64,000 nucleotides of DNA from Caprimulgus europaeus (GCA_907165065.1 OU015541.1:14076501-14140500); one strand, 5' to 3'. Counted from the first letter of the stretch, positions 11,809 to 36,478 are shown. Made by a program: numbers and translations. Notes: generated from the sequence alone by a model not told the origin.

Positions 11809-14301
11809 TGCACCAAGTGCTCAGTTTTAGGGCAAGGATACAGCCGAGGCTGAATGAGAGAGAACATCCTCATTGCTGCTCTGGATCCTCACCACTGAAG
11901 GTAGCTTCCCCATTCCCACAAGGCTCCCACCTGGGTGAGATCACTCCTGTTTACATTAATCAATTGCCAAAGACAGTTTCCCTGCACTCCGAAGAGGAGA
12001 TGTCTGTGGGATCACCGGCACTGGTGTGCCACACTAACTCCTGATGAATATTGACTTTTGAATGACAAGCACTCCAGTACAAATACCAAGCGAGGCGATG
12101 CGGAGCCGGCAGGCAGCCGAAGGGGGCTGGCATGCCTGATATCACCAAATGAATTATTTGATTCCCACTCCCTGCAGCGCGCTGTCTGCCCTGGAAATTT
12201 TCCTTCAGACTCTCAAACTCGAGAACCAATTGTAAATGTCAGCGCTAAATGCTCAGATTTAAGTGTGAGGTTGTCTTGTTTGATTACGGCACAGAAAGGT
12301 CAGAGCCGACTAATGGAAAGTACAAACGGTATCGGGAGGGAAACAGTGTTCTGCCGTGGGTGAGCAAACACCCGGGGACAACCTCATCACTCTTCCTGCA
12401 GCATCTCTCTCTTCCCTCTCCAACTTTTTCATTCAGGGCTGTTTTCCAGGTCCTGACACCTGGAAAAGCCATTTCTGGGGAAAATTCCTGGTTGTGATGT
12501 TGGTGCCAGGGATGCTGACAGCGCTGGGTTTCCCTACGGAGGAAATGGGAGAGCATGTCCCGGATGGATGTGCTCCCAAATGGCAAGGGAACCAGCATCA
12601 AGGTGTTTTGAGTGCCTATGTCTCTTCACCTCCATTTCCATCCCCACTTCACCCCCTCACTGGAAAACAGCACCCCAGGAATTCCACACAGAGAAGAAAA
12701 TTGGGATTTTTTTTCCTCCTCCTTTCCCATTTGCCGTCCTTTTCCCTGACACTCGCAGCATTTCTTTAAATCCCCTTTCTCTGAGCCAAATAAAACTCCA
12801 TTTGCCTCAAAGTGATTCAGCCAAGGAAATCTGCTTTTTATCTGCACCCATTACCTTCATTCCAGTTCTATAAGCAGAGTTCATTATATTTATTTTAAAG
12901 CTGCTTTCAAAAATATTAGTCCTTCTGCCATAAAAGTGCCTGAAACAAGGAGCTGTTATTCCTCCGCAGGGACCGGCGTGGTGTGGCCCCAAGCGCTCAT
13001 CGCTCCAGACAGTTGCCATCCTGCACTGTGACCAGTCCCCACTGCCAACCCAAAACCTTCCCCGAGGCAGAGAAATTCAGGGACAATTCTGGATGTCTGA
13101 ATATTTCTGGACATTTATAACAATGAGATTTGGGAATTTTAGGAAAATTAGTTTTAGGAAAATAATTGCAATGGGGTTTTTTTTCACCCCCAAGACTTTG
13201 GTGTCTCTGACAAGCGCTGGCATTGATCCTCCAGCACCAATCTGGAAAATACCCACCATCCCCAGGATGCTTATGCCACCTCTCCAGGCAGCTTCCCAGG
13301 AAGCAACGATGCTGCTGGAATTAGGGAGAGATCTCCAGCTGCCACAGGCAAATCTTGGAGAGGCAGTTTCTACCCTCTGTTTCTAGATGGTTTATGTTAC
13401 AAAGTCCCACATCACTCGGAGAAATAAGAGGCAGTTGTCTTATTCACAGGCCCCTTTGTAAGAGCATCATCAGGGTAAAGGTCCCCTTAAGCAGAGGAGA
13501 GTGTCAGAAGGGTGAAGCAGCTGAGAAGTGGGGGGTATACATATTTTTAAAAATATATATTATATATTTATTTTATATTGTATATTTATTTTATATTATA
13601 TATTTATTATATATATTAATTTTATATATATATATAAAAATATTTAAAAATACCTCCTCACCCATATCAAATGCAAAAAAAATCAAAGACAAGAAATATC
13701 CATCTATGAACTGAGCAGTTTCTTCCACAGCCCAGGCACAGAGTGGGACAGGCTGTGCTGGTGAAGTCAAGGCAGTTTGTGGTCTATAAGATTAATAGGA
13801 AATCTGCTCTGGATTGGGAGTGATTCCCTCTTTTATTGGAATGAACCCCAAAGAGTAATGGCTATAGGGCAGGAAGAGGAAGGTAAATTGCAGTAATAAT
13901 GTGTTTCTTTGCACAGACACGCTTTTGATCATAGAAACATACACCATCTGTTTCTAAATTACTTCTTGTATTGATTTAACAGTTAGTAACATGGTTGGGT
14001 TTGGGGTTTTTTTTCTTCTCTTTTTTTTTTTTCTTTTGCAAATCCATTTTGCAAGGTCTCCTGAAAATCTGACAGTTATGTGCAATAAAAAGTAGGGGTA
14101 TGTTCATCATAAAAGATGACTGCTGCCAGCCATGGGGCTCTGCGCAGGGAGGAATGGGCTGTATCTCCATGGGCTCCTGAAGCCTCCTCCTCTCCAGCAC
14201 CCTGTCCCCAAGGAGCTGAGCACCCCAGTGTTTATGTGTCTCACCAGAACTAGTTATTTATACCAAATAAGCTGTTCCTGTATTTTCACGCTGCTCAAAC
14301 C
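11809..14301. other. Intergenic DNA
   Basis: Contains the AT tract at 13538-13652 and T runs at 14008-14035. A repeat-free stretch at about 12040-12300 has no interspersed repeat and could be conserved non-coding DNA. No exon recognised. Confidence 0.55.
13538..13652. repeat. AT-rich low-complexity tract
   Basis: Mixed TATATTTATTTTATAT units, near palindromic at the edges (TTTTTAAAAATATATA on the left, ATATATATAAAAATATTTAA on the right). Likely a hairpin or slipped-strand region. Confidence 0.9.
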
Positions 14302-14923
14302 TGTCCTGGTTTCATCTGGGTCAGAGATAGTTTTCTTCTTAGTGGCTAGAAAGCTCTGTGTTTTGGATTTAGTGTGGGATTTGGTATGAGAAGAATGCTG
14401 ATAACATGATGTTTTCAGTTCTCATTGGAAGATGAAGGACTTTCCAATGTCCCCGTGTTTTGCTGCTCTGCAGGTGCAAGACATGGGTGGGGGAATAGTT
14501 AAATGAGCAAACCCAGACTGGCATTGGGCTCTGCCAAGGGGCTGTTCCATCTCCTGTCCCCCATGGGCAGATCCCTGAGGGGCTCTTCCTCTCTGGCTCT
14601 CTCTGGCTCTCGCTCGGGCTCTGGCTCTCCCGGGATTGCGGTTTCGGGTCGGGATTGTCGCTGCTCCGGGATCGTTCTCTGGGAACGGGCCGGGCTGGGT
14701 GGGCGGGTGCTGAGCAATGGCACTGGGGGTCACTCATTTGCATATTCTACTATTGTCATTATTATTTTCAGTTTTATTTTATTTCAGTTATTAAATTATT
14801 CTCATCTCAACCTACGAGTCTCCTTACCTTTACCCTTCCAGTTCCCTCCCCTGTCCCCTGGAGGGGGGACAGTGAGTGAGCAGCTGTTCATTGTTTGCCT
14901 GCTGGATGGGTTAAACCACCACA
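14302..14923 (+). mobile_element. Solo LTR of avian ERVL-type endogenous retrovirus (copy B)
   Basis: Plus orientation. It starts TGTCCTGGTTTCATCTGGGT, contains GTGTGGGATTTGGTATGAGA, an octamer-like ATTTGCATATTC, TTATTAAATTATTCTCATCT and TCAACCTACGAGTCTCCTTA, and ends GGGTTAAACCACCACA. A CT/CG-rich insertion-like tract (14590-14640) is specific to this copy. It lies downstream of SNTA1 and antisense to it. No coding remnants flank it. Confidence 0.85.
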
Positions 14924-15264
14924 CACCTGCATGCACTCTCCTGCCCTTGTTGTGTTCCATTTTTTACAGCTTATGACCTGCTCTTTCCCCTACAACAACT
15001 CCCACCTCTCTACACCATCCTTTCAGTTGTAGATATAGTTATAGTTGGCCACTTTAAGAGACTTTTTGTCCCAATCTGGAGCACCCCCAGGGTCCCCAGC
15101 AGCCCTAGACCAACACCATCAGTTCACAGCGACATCCCACAACCTCCAAGTAAACCCTTCCCTGCCCTGGTAGAAAACACCACAAGGCACAGCCCAGGTT
15201 ATCACCCACATACAGATTTTCTACTTTTCCAAGCCAAACCAGGAGACAGGTGTTGGCTCCTGCT

Positions 15265-16013
15265 GGTTGTGATCTGCAATGTTTATTTGACTCCCCCCAA
15301 AAAAAGGCATTTTCATGCAGAATCTTTTGGTGCATAAAAGAAGTTGTTTCCCAGCAGCCACTTGACAACCCTCCCCCCTAAACCGAGAAATAAAATGACC
15401 CCAGAGTTAGCAAAATCAAACGGACCGTCCAACTCCGGCAAAGAAAAGTGGTTCCTGTCATTCAGTACAATAGGGAAAAATTTGGCCAACAGAGCTGATC
15501 TGCAGTTCACATCAGAGCTGGCTCTGCTCTCCAGCCCTCGGGCTGTCTGTCTGGGGGACAGACACACGTCCTTGTGCTGCAGGAGCTGGGGACTCTCCGG
15601 GGGGGTTGTCCAAGCCAGGCAGGCGAGAGCTGCCGCATCCACATTCTTAACTAGACAATATAAATATAAAACATCGATACAAATGGGTTCTTTGTACAGA
15701 AAATATCATCTCACAAGGCACTGGGGTGATGACCCTGCGGCTGCTCACAGGCTCTGACCGGGCTTCTCCAGCCACCGCCAAGCATCAGAGTGGGAGGAAG
15801 GAGGGGAAGAAGGGACTGGAGAAGTCCCGGTGCTGCCATCCAAGAGGGATGTCACCCCACTGCTGCCCCCAGACGCCTCGGGAGCTGTTTTTTCCCAGCC
15901 AGATGGTGCTTTTCCTTGGCAGGGGTGGTGTGAGCCTGGTCTCCTTGGAATGGCTTGGGGCTGGGGCTGGCCTGGAGGGAGGTGCACAGATTGGCCGGGG
16001 CTCTGTCCCCTCT
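15265..16013 (-). other. SNTA1: Probable SNTA1 3' untranslated region
   Basis: Sequence between the stop codon and the first canonical AATAAA on the minus strand. It has no interspersed repeat and no conserved ORF, and it includes an AT-rich patch at about 15645-15675. The length of about 750 nt is inferred from the signal only. A shorter or longer end is possible. Confidence 0.5.
15282..15287 (-). terminator. SNTA1: Candidate SNTA1 polyadenylation signal AATAAA
   Basis: TTTATT on the plus strand reads AATAAA on the minus strand. It is the first canonical signal met downstream of the SNTA1 stop, and cleavage would be expected 10-30 nt further, near 15260-15272. No transcript evidence is available. 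Confidence 0.5.
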
Positions 16014-29014
<13,001 letters not shown>

Positions 29015-29150
29015 CTTCCGCGCCCGCTGCTCCGCGCCCCGCGCACCGCCCCGCGCCCCGCCCCGCCCCGCGCACCGCCCCGCCGGGGGGAACCGGCCCC
29101 GGGCTGGCCCCTCCGGGACGGCATGGGGCGCGGGGGGGGGACGCGGCTCC
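29015..29150 (-). promoter_or_regulatory. SNTA1: SNTA1 CpG-island promoter with GC boxes
   Basis: Immediately upstream of the SNTA1 ATG the plus strand shows repeated CCGCCCC/CCCCGCCCC blocks (about 29036-29092), that is, several GGGGCGG Sp/KLF-type boxes on the gene strand. CpG density is high from about 28.4 to 29.15 kb. No TATA box was seen, which fits a broad CpG promoter. The transcription start cannot be fixed. Confidence 0.65.
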
Positions 29151-29209
29151 TCCGTGCTCCCCGGTGCTCCCCGGTGCTCTCCGCTCCGTCCTGGGACAGG
29201 GCACCGGGC

Positions 29210-29950
29210 GGACCCGCTGCTGCCCAGTGCTGCCAGTCCCAGCCTGGGATGGGGCACCGGGCAGACCTAGTGCTGCCCAGTGCTCCCCGGTCCGGCTCGA
29301 AATGGGGCACCGGGCAGACCCAGTGCTGCCCAGTGCTCCTCGGTCCGGCTCGAAATGGGGCACCGAGAGAACCTGGTGCTCCCCAGTACTCCCCAGTGTT
29401 ACCCAGCGTTACCCAGCGTTACCCGGTGCTTTCCATTCCAGCTAGGGATGAGGCTAAGAGAGGACTCAGTGCTCCACAGTGCTGCCCAGCGCTCCCTGTT
29501 CTGGCCTGGGACAGGGCTTCGAGGGGTCTTAGTGCTCCCCAGTGCTCCCTGTTCCAGCCCGGGATGGGACACCGAGAGGACCCCATGCTGCCCAGTGCTC
29601 CCCAGTGCTCCCTGCTCTGGCCCGGGGAAGGGCACCAGGGTGACAGAGTGCTCCCCAGTGTCCCCCACTGCTCCCTGTTCTGGCCTGAGACAGAGCACCA
29701 GGCAGACCCAGTGCTCCCCAGTGTTCTCTGTTCCAGCCCGGGATGGGGCAAGGAGAGGACCCGGTGCCACCCAGTCCTCCCCAGTGCTCCCTTCTCCAGC
29801 CTGAGATGGGGCACCGGTAGAGACACAGCTTCCCGGTGCTCCCCACTCCATCCTCGTATGGGGCACTGGTAGGGACCCAGTGCTGCCCAGTGTTCCCTGT
29901 TCTTGCCCAGGATGGGGCACTGGGAAGACCTGGTGCTCCTCTGGTGCTTC
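29210..29950. repeat. Degenerate 50-63 bp minisatellite upstream of SNTA1
   Basis: About 14 units, each with a GATGGGGCACCGGGCAGAC-like box, then CAGTGCTGCCCAGTGCTCCC, then a TCC(A/G)GC-type box. Box starts are at roughly 29251, 29304, 29357, 29451, 29509, 29561, 29624, 29688, 29741, 29803, 29857 and 29911. Long open frames across it on both strands are by-products of the repeat. Confidence 0.9.
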
Positions 29951-29989
29951 TCACTCCAGACTGGGAATGGGGCTCGAGGAACAACCCAG

Positions 29990-32170
29990 GACCCTAGTGC
30001 TCTGTTGCTTGTCCCAGGTCAGTCCCTGGACATGCTGGGGGTCCCTGTGCTGGGCTGTGTCACAGGAGGGGGAGCAAGAGTCAGGCATGGGGCAGCTGGC
30101 TCAGCCCTTCATGCATCCCCCAAGAGCCACAGCCCCCCAGCACTCACTCACAGCCCCCCAGCACTCACAGCCCCCCAGCACTCACTCACGGCCCTTCCCT
30201 GCCATGGGGTGCCCAGCAGCAGCAGGATCCGACCACTCACACAGAGCTCTGGGCCATAGATCTGCAGGGCTATGGGGGACGCTGGGGGAGCCCCCCACTC
30301 CTGCACCCCTGCCCACCCAGACCCCATGAGACTCGGGGTGGATGCTGTGCAATCCACCAGCTTCCCAAAACACTTTTGGCTCCTTTATAGGGGCCAGCAG
30401 CGACCTGAGCGGGGGCTCGGGAGGCCAACGGGGCAGAGCAGGGGAGGGCAGGGGCTGCCTGCACCCAGCCCAGCACCCAGCCCTGCACCCAGCCCTGCAC
30501 CCAGCCCAGCACCACGAGCTCCTCCGTAGCCTGTTTCTTTGCAGTGACCCTGAGGCGGACGCCTCTGAACAGCCCCAGCAGTGTTCAACAGCAGCGGGGC
30601 AGAGGGAGATGGTGTTTGCAGATGTTCAGAAGAGTCTGTGTTGCTTTTCCCTGGCTTGTCCTGGCTCTTGAAAACACGAAAAATATTTTGTTGCCTTTGG
30701 CAGACCGATATTTTTTTCCACAGCAATTAGGAGTAGAAAATACCTCTTGGAGTAGGAAATGCCTCTTGGCACATCCCCTGTGCCCCTTGCACTTCTAGTG
30801 CCTCCAGGGGCCTCCAGGATGGGGCTACTGAGTTCCAGACCCTGCAAAACACAAGGATTTATAAGAATTCAATAACATGTATTGCAGGCTGGGAAGGGGA
30901 CAGGGCGAGGGGCTCTGGCTGTAGCCCTGGGGGCTGCTCAGCACAGCCCTTCCCTGGCCGGGGGCTGCAGCCAGCCCCCAGCATCGGCCATGCACAGAGG
31001 GGAAAAATGCTCCTCAGGCTCCCTCCCACGCAGCAGCAGCTGTGGAATTTCTTGAGGTTGCAGCAGAGGAAACCCTGAAGGTTATTTCTTTACAAAACAG
31101 ACGGTTCATATATTCCTGATTTTAAAAAAAAAAATATTTTTTTTGTTGTTGTTAAAAAGTCCAGGGTTTGGTTTGAGTGACTCCTTGCCTCTGTGGGATG
31201 GCACTGCTCACTGGAACAAGTATTCTATGCCATCCCATCACCCAGCCAAAGGTATTTCCCTGTGATCCCGTCCCCTGCACACCCCATGGGCCACTCAGGC
31301 CCCGCTCCAGGTGCCTGAAGCGCTTGGTGTGTGCACAGCAGAAGGGAATTCTGTCCTTTGGTCCTTAAATGGAGACGAGGCTCATTTTCCCTGTGCCACC
31401 CATTCTGGGAGCACTTACTTGATTTGCCAGCCCGTTGTCTGCGGTTTTTTTCCTTCCCAGAGCTGTGTTTGATATTTCCAGCATTTAAAGCCACGTTCCC
31501 ATCGGAAGCAGCAACAAGAACTCTAAATACTGCATTTTGTGCTGCAGGATGGTACCGTTTGGGTTGTTTTCTTTCATTTCTCAGCTCTGTGCTGAGATGC
31601 ACAGAAGCCATCCAGATGGTGGCAATGCCCTGTCCTTCCCTGTCCTGCTGCTGGGATGGAGAAGATGCTGTGGTCCCCAGAGCCAGGGCTCGGCACACCA
31701 AGCTCACCTCCCTCCGAGAAAGGCACATGCAGGCGCCTGCACAGCCCCTGTTACAGCAGCAGATTTGCCTGAAGAAAAGCATCATTTCTAACCCCCAAGT
31801 CACCCACGTCCCTGTCCCAGGGCCAAGGGAGCTCCAAGTTTGCAGAGATGTTTGTGGCACCCCATCCCCACCAGGTCTGCCCCCATCCCCATGCAGATGG
31901 GCTTCGTTAGCAGATGGTGCTGAGCCCAAGAAAGCGGAACCCAGTGGAGTTACAGGGGCTGCAGATACAACAGACCTGTTGGTCCACCCATGCTCAGGGA
32001 CTCCTAAAGCTGTTGGGGCCACAGTAGAAAGCTCATCTCACGGCCACCACCACTGTGGGACCACCTGCTAGCCCCTGCTTCAGCAATTAATATTCCTTTG
32101 GCAATTGCATCAATTACTGATGTGGCATGGTGACCCAAGGCAAGTATTGCAGGTGTTGGGTTCTTCTAAT
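29990..32170. other. Intergenic DNA upstream of SNTA1
   Basis: GC-rich to about 30.6 kb with CAGCCC-type short repeats, then mixed sequence with an A/T run at 31120-31155. No exon or transposon recognised. Confidence 0.55.
30125..30190. repeat. CAGCACTCACTCACAGCCCC short tandem repeat
   Basis: Three to four units of GCACTCACAGCCCCCCA with a variable CTCA insertion. A second 12-bp array (CAGCCCTGCACC type) follows at 30465-30512. Confidence 0.8.
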
Positions 32171-32177
32171 GCAAATC

Positions 32178-32533
32178 AGGAGGCTGAGGGGAGACCTTCT
32201 GGCTCTGTCCAACTCCCTGAAAGGAGGGTGGAGAGAGGTGGGGGTGGGTCTGTTCAACCAAGGAACAAGTGACAGGACCAGAGGAAATGGCCTCAAGTTG
32301 TGCCCAGGGCAGTTGAGATGGGATGTGAGGAAAATCTTCTTCACCAAAAGAGTAGTCAGGGCTGGAACAGGCTGCCCAGGGAGGTGGTGGAGTCACCTTC
32401 CCTGGTGGGATTTAAAAGACAGGTAGACAAGGTGCTCAGGGACATGGTTTAGAGGTGGAATTGGCAGTGTTTGGTTTATGGTTGGGCTTGATGATCTTAA
32501 AGGTCTTTTCCAACCTCAATGATTCTGTGATTA
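32178..32533 (+). mobile_element. CR1 LINE fragment
   Basis: Sense: AGGCTGAGGGGAGACCTTCT, GTGACAGGACCAGAGGAAAT, AGGCTGCCCAGGGAGGTGGT, ending AATGATTCTGTGATT. The 71 bp that follow it are duplicated behind the CR1 tail at 34853. Confidence 0.92.
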
Positions 32534-32534
32534 T

Positions 32535-32605
32535 GTGGGAATCCAAAGCACCTTTAAGACCCAGGTCCCAAACTGGGAGACTCAGCTTGAGCAGGGAGTG
32601 CAGCA
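32535..32605 (+). repeat. 71-bp duplicated flank, copy 1
   Basis: Begins GTGGGAATCCAAAGCACCTT directly after a CR1 3' end. About 93% identical by eye to 34915-34985. Confidence 0.9.
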
Positions 32606-34852
32606 GGGAGCAATAGGGCTTGGCAGGCTGGCACAGCACTAGGGTCTTGGCTCCAGGCTTTAATCAAAGACAAAAATCACTTTCTGGCTCCTCTGCACAG
32701 CTGGGTCAGGTGGGAGGTGTGGCCCATGGAGGTCAGGCACTCCAGGACATTCCTGGGGGTCCTGGTGCCCCCCCAAGCAGAGGTGTTGTAGCTTTTGGGA
32801 CTTTCCCACAGGCTTGGCTCCCCTGACCCTGCTCTCAAACCTGCTTTTGCTCAGACTCCTTCATTTCTTAGGAGCCTCTTCATGTCCCAGAGCTCATGGG
32901 AAGTGCTGGCAGCCCAGTGCACGGGGTGTTCCTGGCTACATTTGACCCTCTGGAAGATACTGAGAGCGTAACTCCTACACTGTGGTGCTGCAGGATGGAC
33001 TGTGGGGTGGGAGGGAGCAGGACAAAGGTTGTGGTGGGGCTGGCAGGCAGGAGTGAGTCGCAGCTTCTAGGCATGCCAGTGGTGTTCGTCAGAGCTCCTG
33101 CTGAAGGGAAGAAGGCGGAGGGTGAGTTGCTGGAAAAAATTGCTCCTCACAGAAATAGAAACTTCCCGCAGAAACACGCGCCGGTGACAAAAGCCCAGCT
33201 GGGAATTTCTCCCTGGCAGCAGGAGCAGTGGGAGGGGAAAGGGGCCGGGGAGTGTGGGGGTCTGGGGGTGCTGCCAGGACCCTAACCCCCTCCCTGGGGG
33301 TACATCACTTTTTTTTAGCTGGAAAGAGCATCTCTGGTCTCCCACCATCCTCCAAAGGTTCCCAGGAGGAGGAGCTGGTGGTGCGGGAGGTGGTGGGCTC
33401 CATGTCCCCTTGCCAAGCCATTCCCTCCAGTGACACTTTCTCAGTGACCTGTTCAGATGGTGCTTCCCCAGCCCATCTCCATCGCAGGGTTGAGTCTGTC
33501 CTGGCATTTTCTCCACAAAACCTCTCCAGCCCCCTGAACTTTGTCATTGAGCAGCTATTATTAGACTCATTTCTTGGCATAGCCAGGAGCTGTGTCAGAG
33601 CCCACCAGGCTATCTATAGAGTGCCATGAGATGTTTTGTTACTTGTGTTAATTAAATTAATCCCTTCTGAAGCAAAATAGAAGACCTTAAGAGCTCACGT
33701 TCAGTCCCTGGGACAACATTCCCAAACCACAGAGATCCAGGTAGCAGCTCAGACTGCCAGCAATGCTTGGGATGCTCCAACAGTCCTTCGCCCTCAGCCA
33801 CGGAGAAGTGCTGCTCTGCTCAGTGTCCCCTGGAAATTTATGGGGGACACAGCACCAACCCTGCCCTGCAGGACTGAACCCTGTGAAAACCCTGCAAGGG
33901 ATGGGCAGGGAAATAAAATAGATTTTATTATATAGATAGATTATATTCAGATAGATAGATATTCATATAGATAGATTTTAATGTAGATATTAATTGATTT
34001 AGATATGTAATATGTATATAACCAATGGATTCATCCTTTGTTATGCATAAAATGCAGTGAAATGGCATTGCCTGACCTTAAAAACTTTGGAGTCCTTTAA
34101 CTTGAGAGCCCTTTCTGTTTGCTTTGGGACATTATTAATCCCTGCAAAGTTTCTTGTCTCAATCTGGATTCTTCTCTTACCGGATCCCTGTAAGAACCTC
34201 ATGATCAGTTGGGTCCTCATGGTGTAAAAATACTGTTGCTGCCATATGGCAGACCTTATCTTATCAGGACAGGATTATCTCTATCAAATAACAAGAGACT
34301 GGATGGGGAAAAAAACAACACCCAGGAGCTGAAATAGCTTTGGGAAAGGTGAAAGCTGTCACATGTTCAAGCCCAGTATTCATTCACTGCCTGCTGGAGC
34401 TTCTGCCTCCCAGGTGCTCTGTGAGCAAGCAGCATCGGTGGCAGGGACTTCAGCCAGCCCCTGGGATAACTTAACAAACATCAATTAATCATAAAAGTCA
34501 GCACATGAATTGCAGGTTGTAAAATCTACCGTCACATTTGCAGTTTCAGTTGAGCGGATTCACCCCGCTGGCCTCTTCTGTAGGGAATGGGGCAAAAACC
34601 CCTGTTTTGGTTAATTTGCAGCTGGCAAATGAAAATGGTGTTTCCTCCCTGCTGGGCACTGGGAAAGAGATGCCCCTTGGTCTGTAGAGTTGGTGGGTTA
34701 CACTGCTGGAGAGACCATGACCCCGAGCACCATGGCTGTGGTATCTGCAGCACCAGCATCACCCTGCAGCCAGAGCTCGTGGGGAAACTGAGGCACGGAG
34801 CGAGGACGGGCAGGTCCTAGCTCAAAACATGCTGGCAAGGAGCACTGGGTGG
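32606..34852. other. Intergenic DNA
   Basis: No gene recognised. Contains the GATA-like tract at 33905-34020. The rest appears to be unique sequence. Confidence 0.55.
33905..34020. repeat. GATA/TAGA-rich microsatellite-like tract
   Basis: Interrupted TAGATAGAT units (TATAGATAGATTATATTCAG, AGATAGATAGATATTC). AT-rich throughout. Confidence 0.85.
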
Positions 34853-34918
34853 TAGTGTTGGGTTTATGGTTGGACTCAATGATCTCAAAGGTCTTTTCCA
34901 ACCACTACGATTCTGTGG
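34853..34918 (+). mobile_element. CR1 3'-end fragment
   Basis: TGTTGGGTTTATGGTTGGAC, AATGATCTCAAAGGTCTTTT, ending CGATTCTGTGG. Only about 65 bp of CR1, followed by a flank shared with the 32178 copy. Confidence 0.85.
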
Positions 34919-34985
34919 GAATCCAAAGCATCTTTAAGACCCAGGTCCCAAATCAGGAGGCTCAGCTTGAGCAGGGAGTGCAGCA
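34915..34985 (+). repeat. 71-bp duplicated flank, copy 2
   Basis: Begins GTGGGAATCCAAAGCATCTT. It shares 66 of 71 positions with 32535-32605, and the similarity ends at the same GGGAGTGCAGCA string. Confidence 0.9.
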
Positions 34986-35228
34986 CGGGTACAGGGGCTC
35001 AGAGATGTTGTCTGCTGGCCAACACTGGTGGTGTGGACTCTCCTGTGGGCACAGACAGCATCTTCTTCCCTCCAGGCAGCACATGCCTAGGAAATGCTGC
35101 CTGCCAAGGCATTGGACCTCTGGGTGCTTCAGACCCTTCCCTGCTCCCCTTTGCTCCAGCCTGGCTTTAGATGAACCCCACGTTTTTGTCAGGGGGGTTG
35201 TTAAATCTCAGGGCAGGCTGTGACTTTC

Positions 35229-35280
35229 TGTCTGTCTGTCTGTCTGTCACCTCAGAGGGTGACAGACAGACAGACAGACA
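35229..35280. repeat. Perfect 23-bp hairpin of TGTC/GACA repeats
   Basis: Left arm 35229-35251 made of TGTC units ending GTCACC, a 6-base loop TCAGAG, and a right arm 35258-35280 starting GGTGAC and continuing as GACA units. The match is perfect over the stem. Confidence 0.93.
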
Positions 35281-35582
35281 CACTTGCAAGCAAAACTTTC
35301 TCCCTGACAAACACAATCCCCCAGAGAGGGCTTCTGGATGTGGACCTGCAGACAGGGACCCCCCCACACACACCCCTCATGGTGCCTCTGTGCCCACACA
35401 AATGCCAATGTGCCCCAGCAAAGCCATGGGCTAAAAGTCCTGTCCCCTTCTTGCTCCTCCATCACACTGGGATGCTGGTGGGAAATGCTGGTGGGAAATG
35501 CCAGCTCCCCTGGCACAGGGGTCCCAGCACTGGCAGCTCCCCTGGACTTTTATGAACCCAACAAATAGAGCTTCCATAAATG

Positions 35583-36167
35583 TCACTGCTTTCCACTGCC
35601 ATCGTTTCTCTCTGATGGGCTGTCAACATGACAACACGGAGGTTGGCTGGAGCAGGAGGAGACTTTGATGATTGTTATTTCATCCCCTGGCTCAGGAATT
35701 TCATTCTCATGCTGCAGATAGATCCTCCTGTCCCCAGCACAGCGCAGAGGGGCAGGAGGGATGGGAAGAGCCTTGTGTCCTGGGAAAAGGCTGTTTATGA
35801 GTGCAGAGGGATGTTCCTCCAGATCTGGCTGGAAAGCCACCTTCAGCATCAGGTTTTTGAGCTCAGCGCATCCCTCTACCAGGGGCTCCCCTTCCCTTGG
35901 CCACCACCGGCCTAGCAGATGCTGCAGGTGGGTGATGGACCCATCATCCCAGGGACAATATCTCCTTCCCACGAGTCGGGTGAGGAACAGCTCTGGGCTG
36001 AGTTTTGGTTCTCTCTCCATGGAAAAAAGGCTGCTGCAGGATTTCCAGCTGACAGCAGATGCCAGCAAAGAGCCGCTCTGCAGCCAGCCGGGGCCTGCTG
36101 TGGGCAGGGGGGTGGCTGGAGCCCCCCACCATGGGCATTGGGGCACCTTCTGCCAAAACTCACCCAT
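35583..36167 (-). other. Open frame of 194 codons, coding status unproven
   Basis: The minus-strand frame contains acidic and hydrophobic segments of unremarkable composition (for example EREPKLSPELFLTRLVGRRY and ENEIPEPGDEITIIK) rather than the low-complexity type common in this window. I recognise no family. It lies in the SNTA1-CBFA2T2 interval, where I know of no conserved gene. It could be an exon of a lineage-specific transcript, a pseudogene trace or chance. Confidence 0.2.
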
Positions 36168-36478
36168 CTGTCTGGGTGCTGCCTGATGGGGGACAAACCC
36201 CTCCTGGGACCCGGAGGAGCACAGGCGATGCTTTGCAGCCAGCTGAGAACCCCCACACTCAGCTCACAAATTGTGGCATCTCTCCTGAGCCTCTCCCAGC
36301 CCTGAGGAGCAGGGAAGACAGCAGCTGCTGCAAAACTGGTGGCACCAACAGGAGAAATGGGGGACGTTGCTTTCTCTGGCTCATATCATCAGGCATGGCT
36401 TTGTGCCTCAGAGTCCCTGGGCCAGCACCCACAAGGGACAGGGGACACACTTGCCATTGCTTGCTCAGCCTGTTGGTT

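Noticed and set aside
29123-29872. Long open frames on both strands upstream of SNTA1
   Set aside because: They follow the 50-63 bp minisatellite, overlap each other in several frames, and have no splice or promoter context.
30125-30190. Short spaced direct repeats that could suggest a CRISPR array
   Set aside because: Simple tandem repeat without regular unique spacers, in a vertebrate genome.
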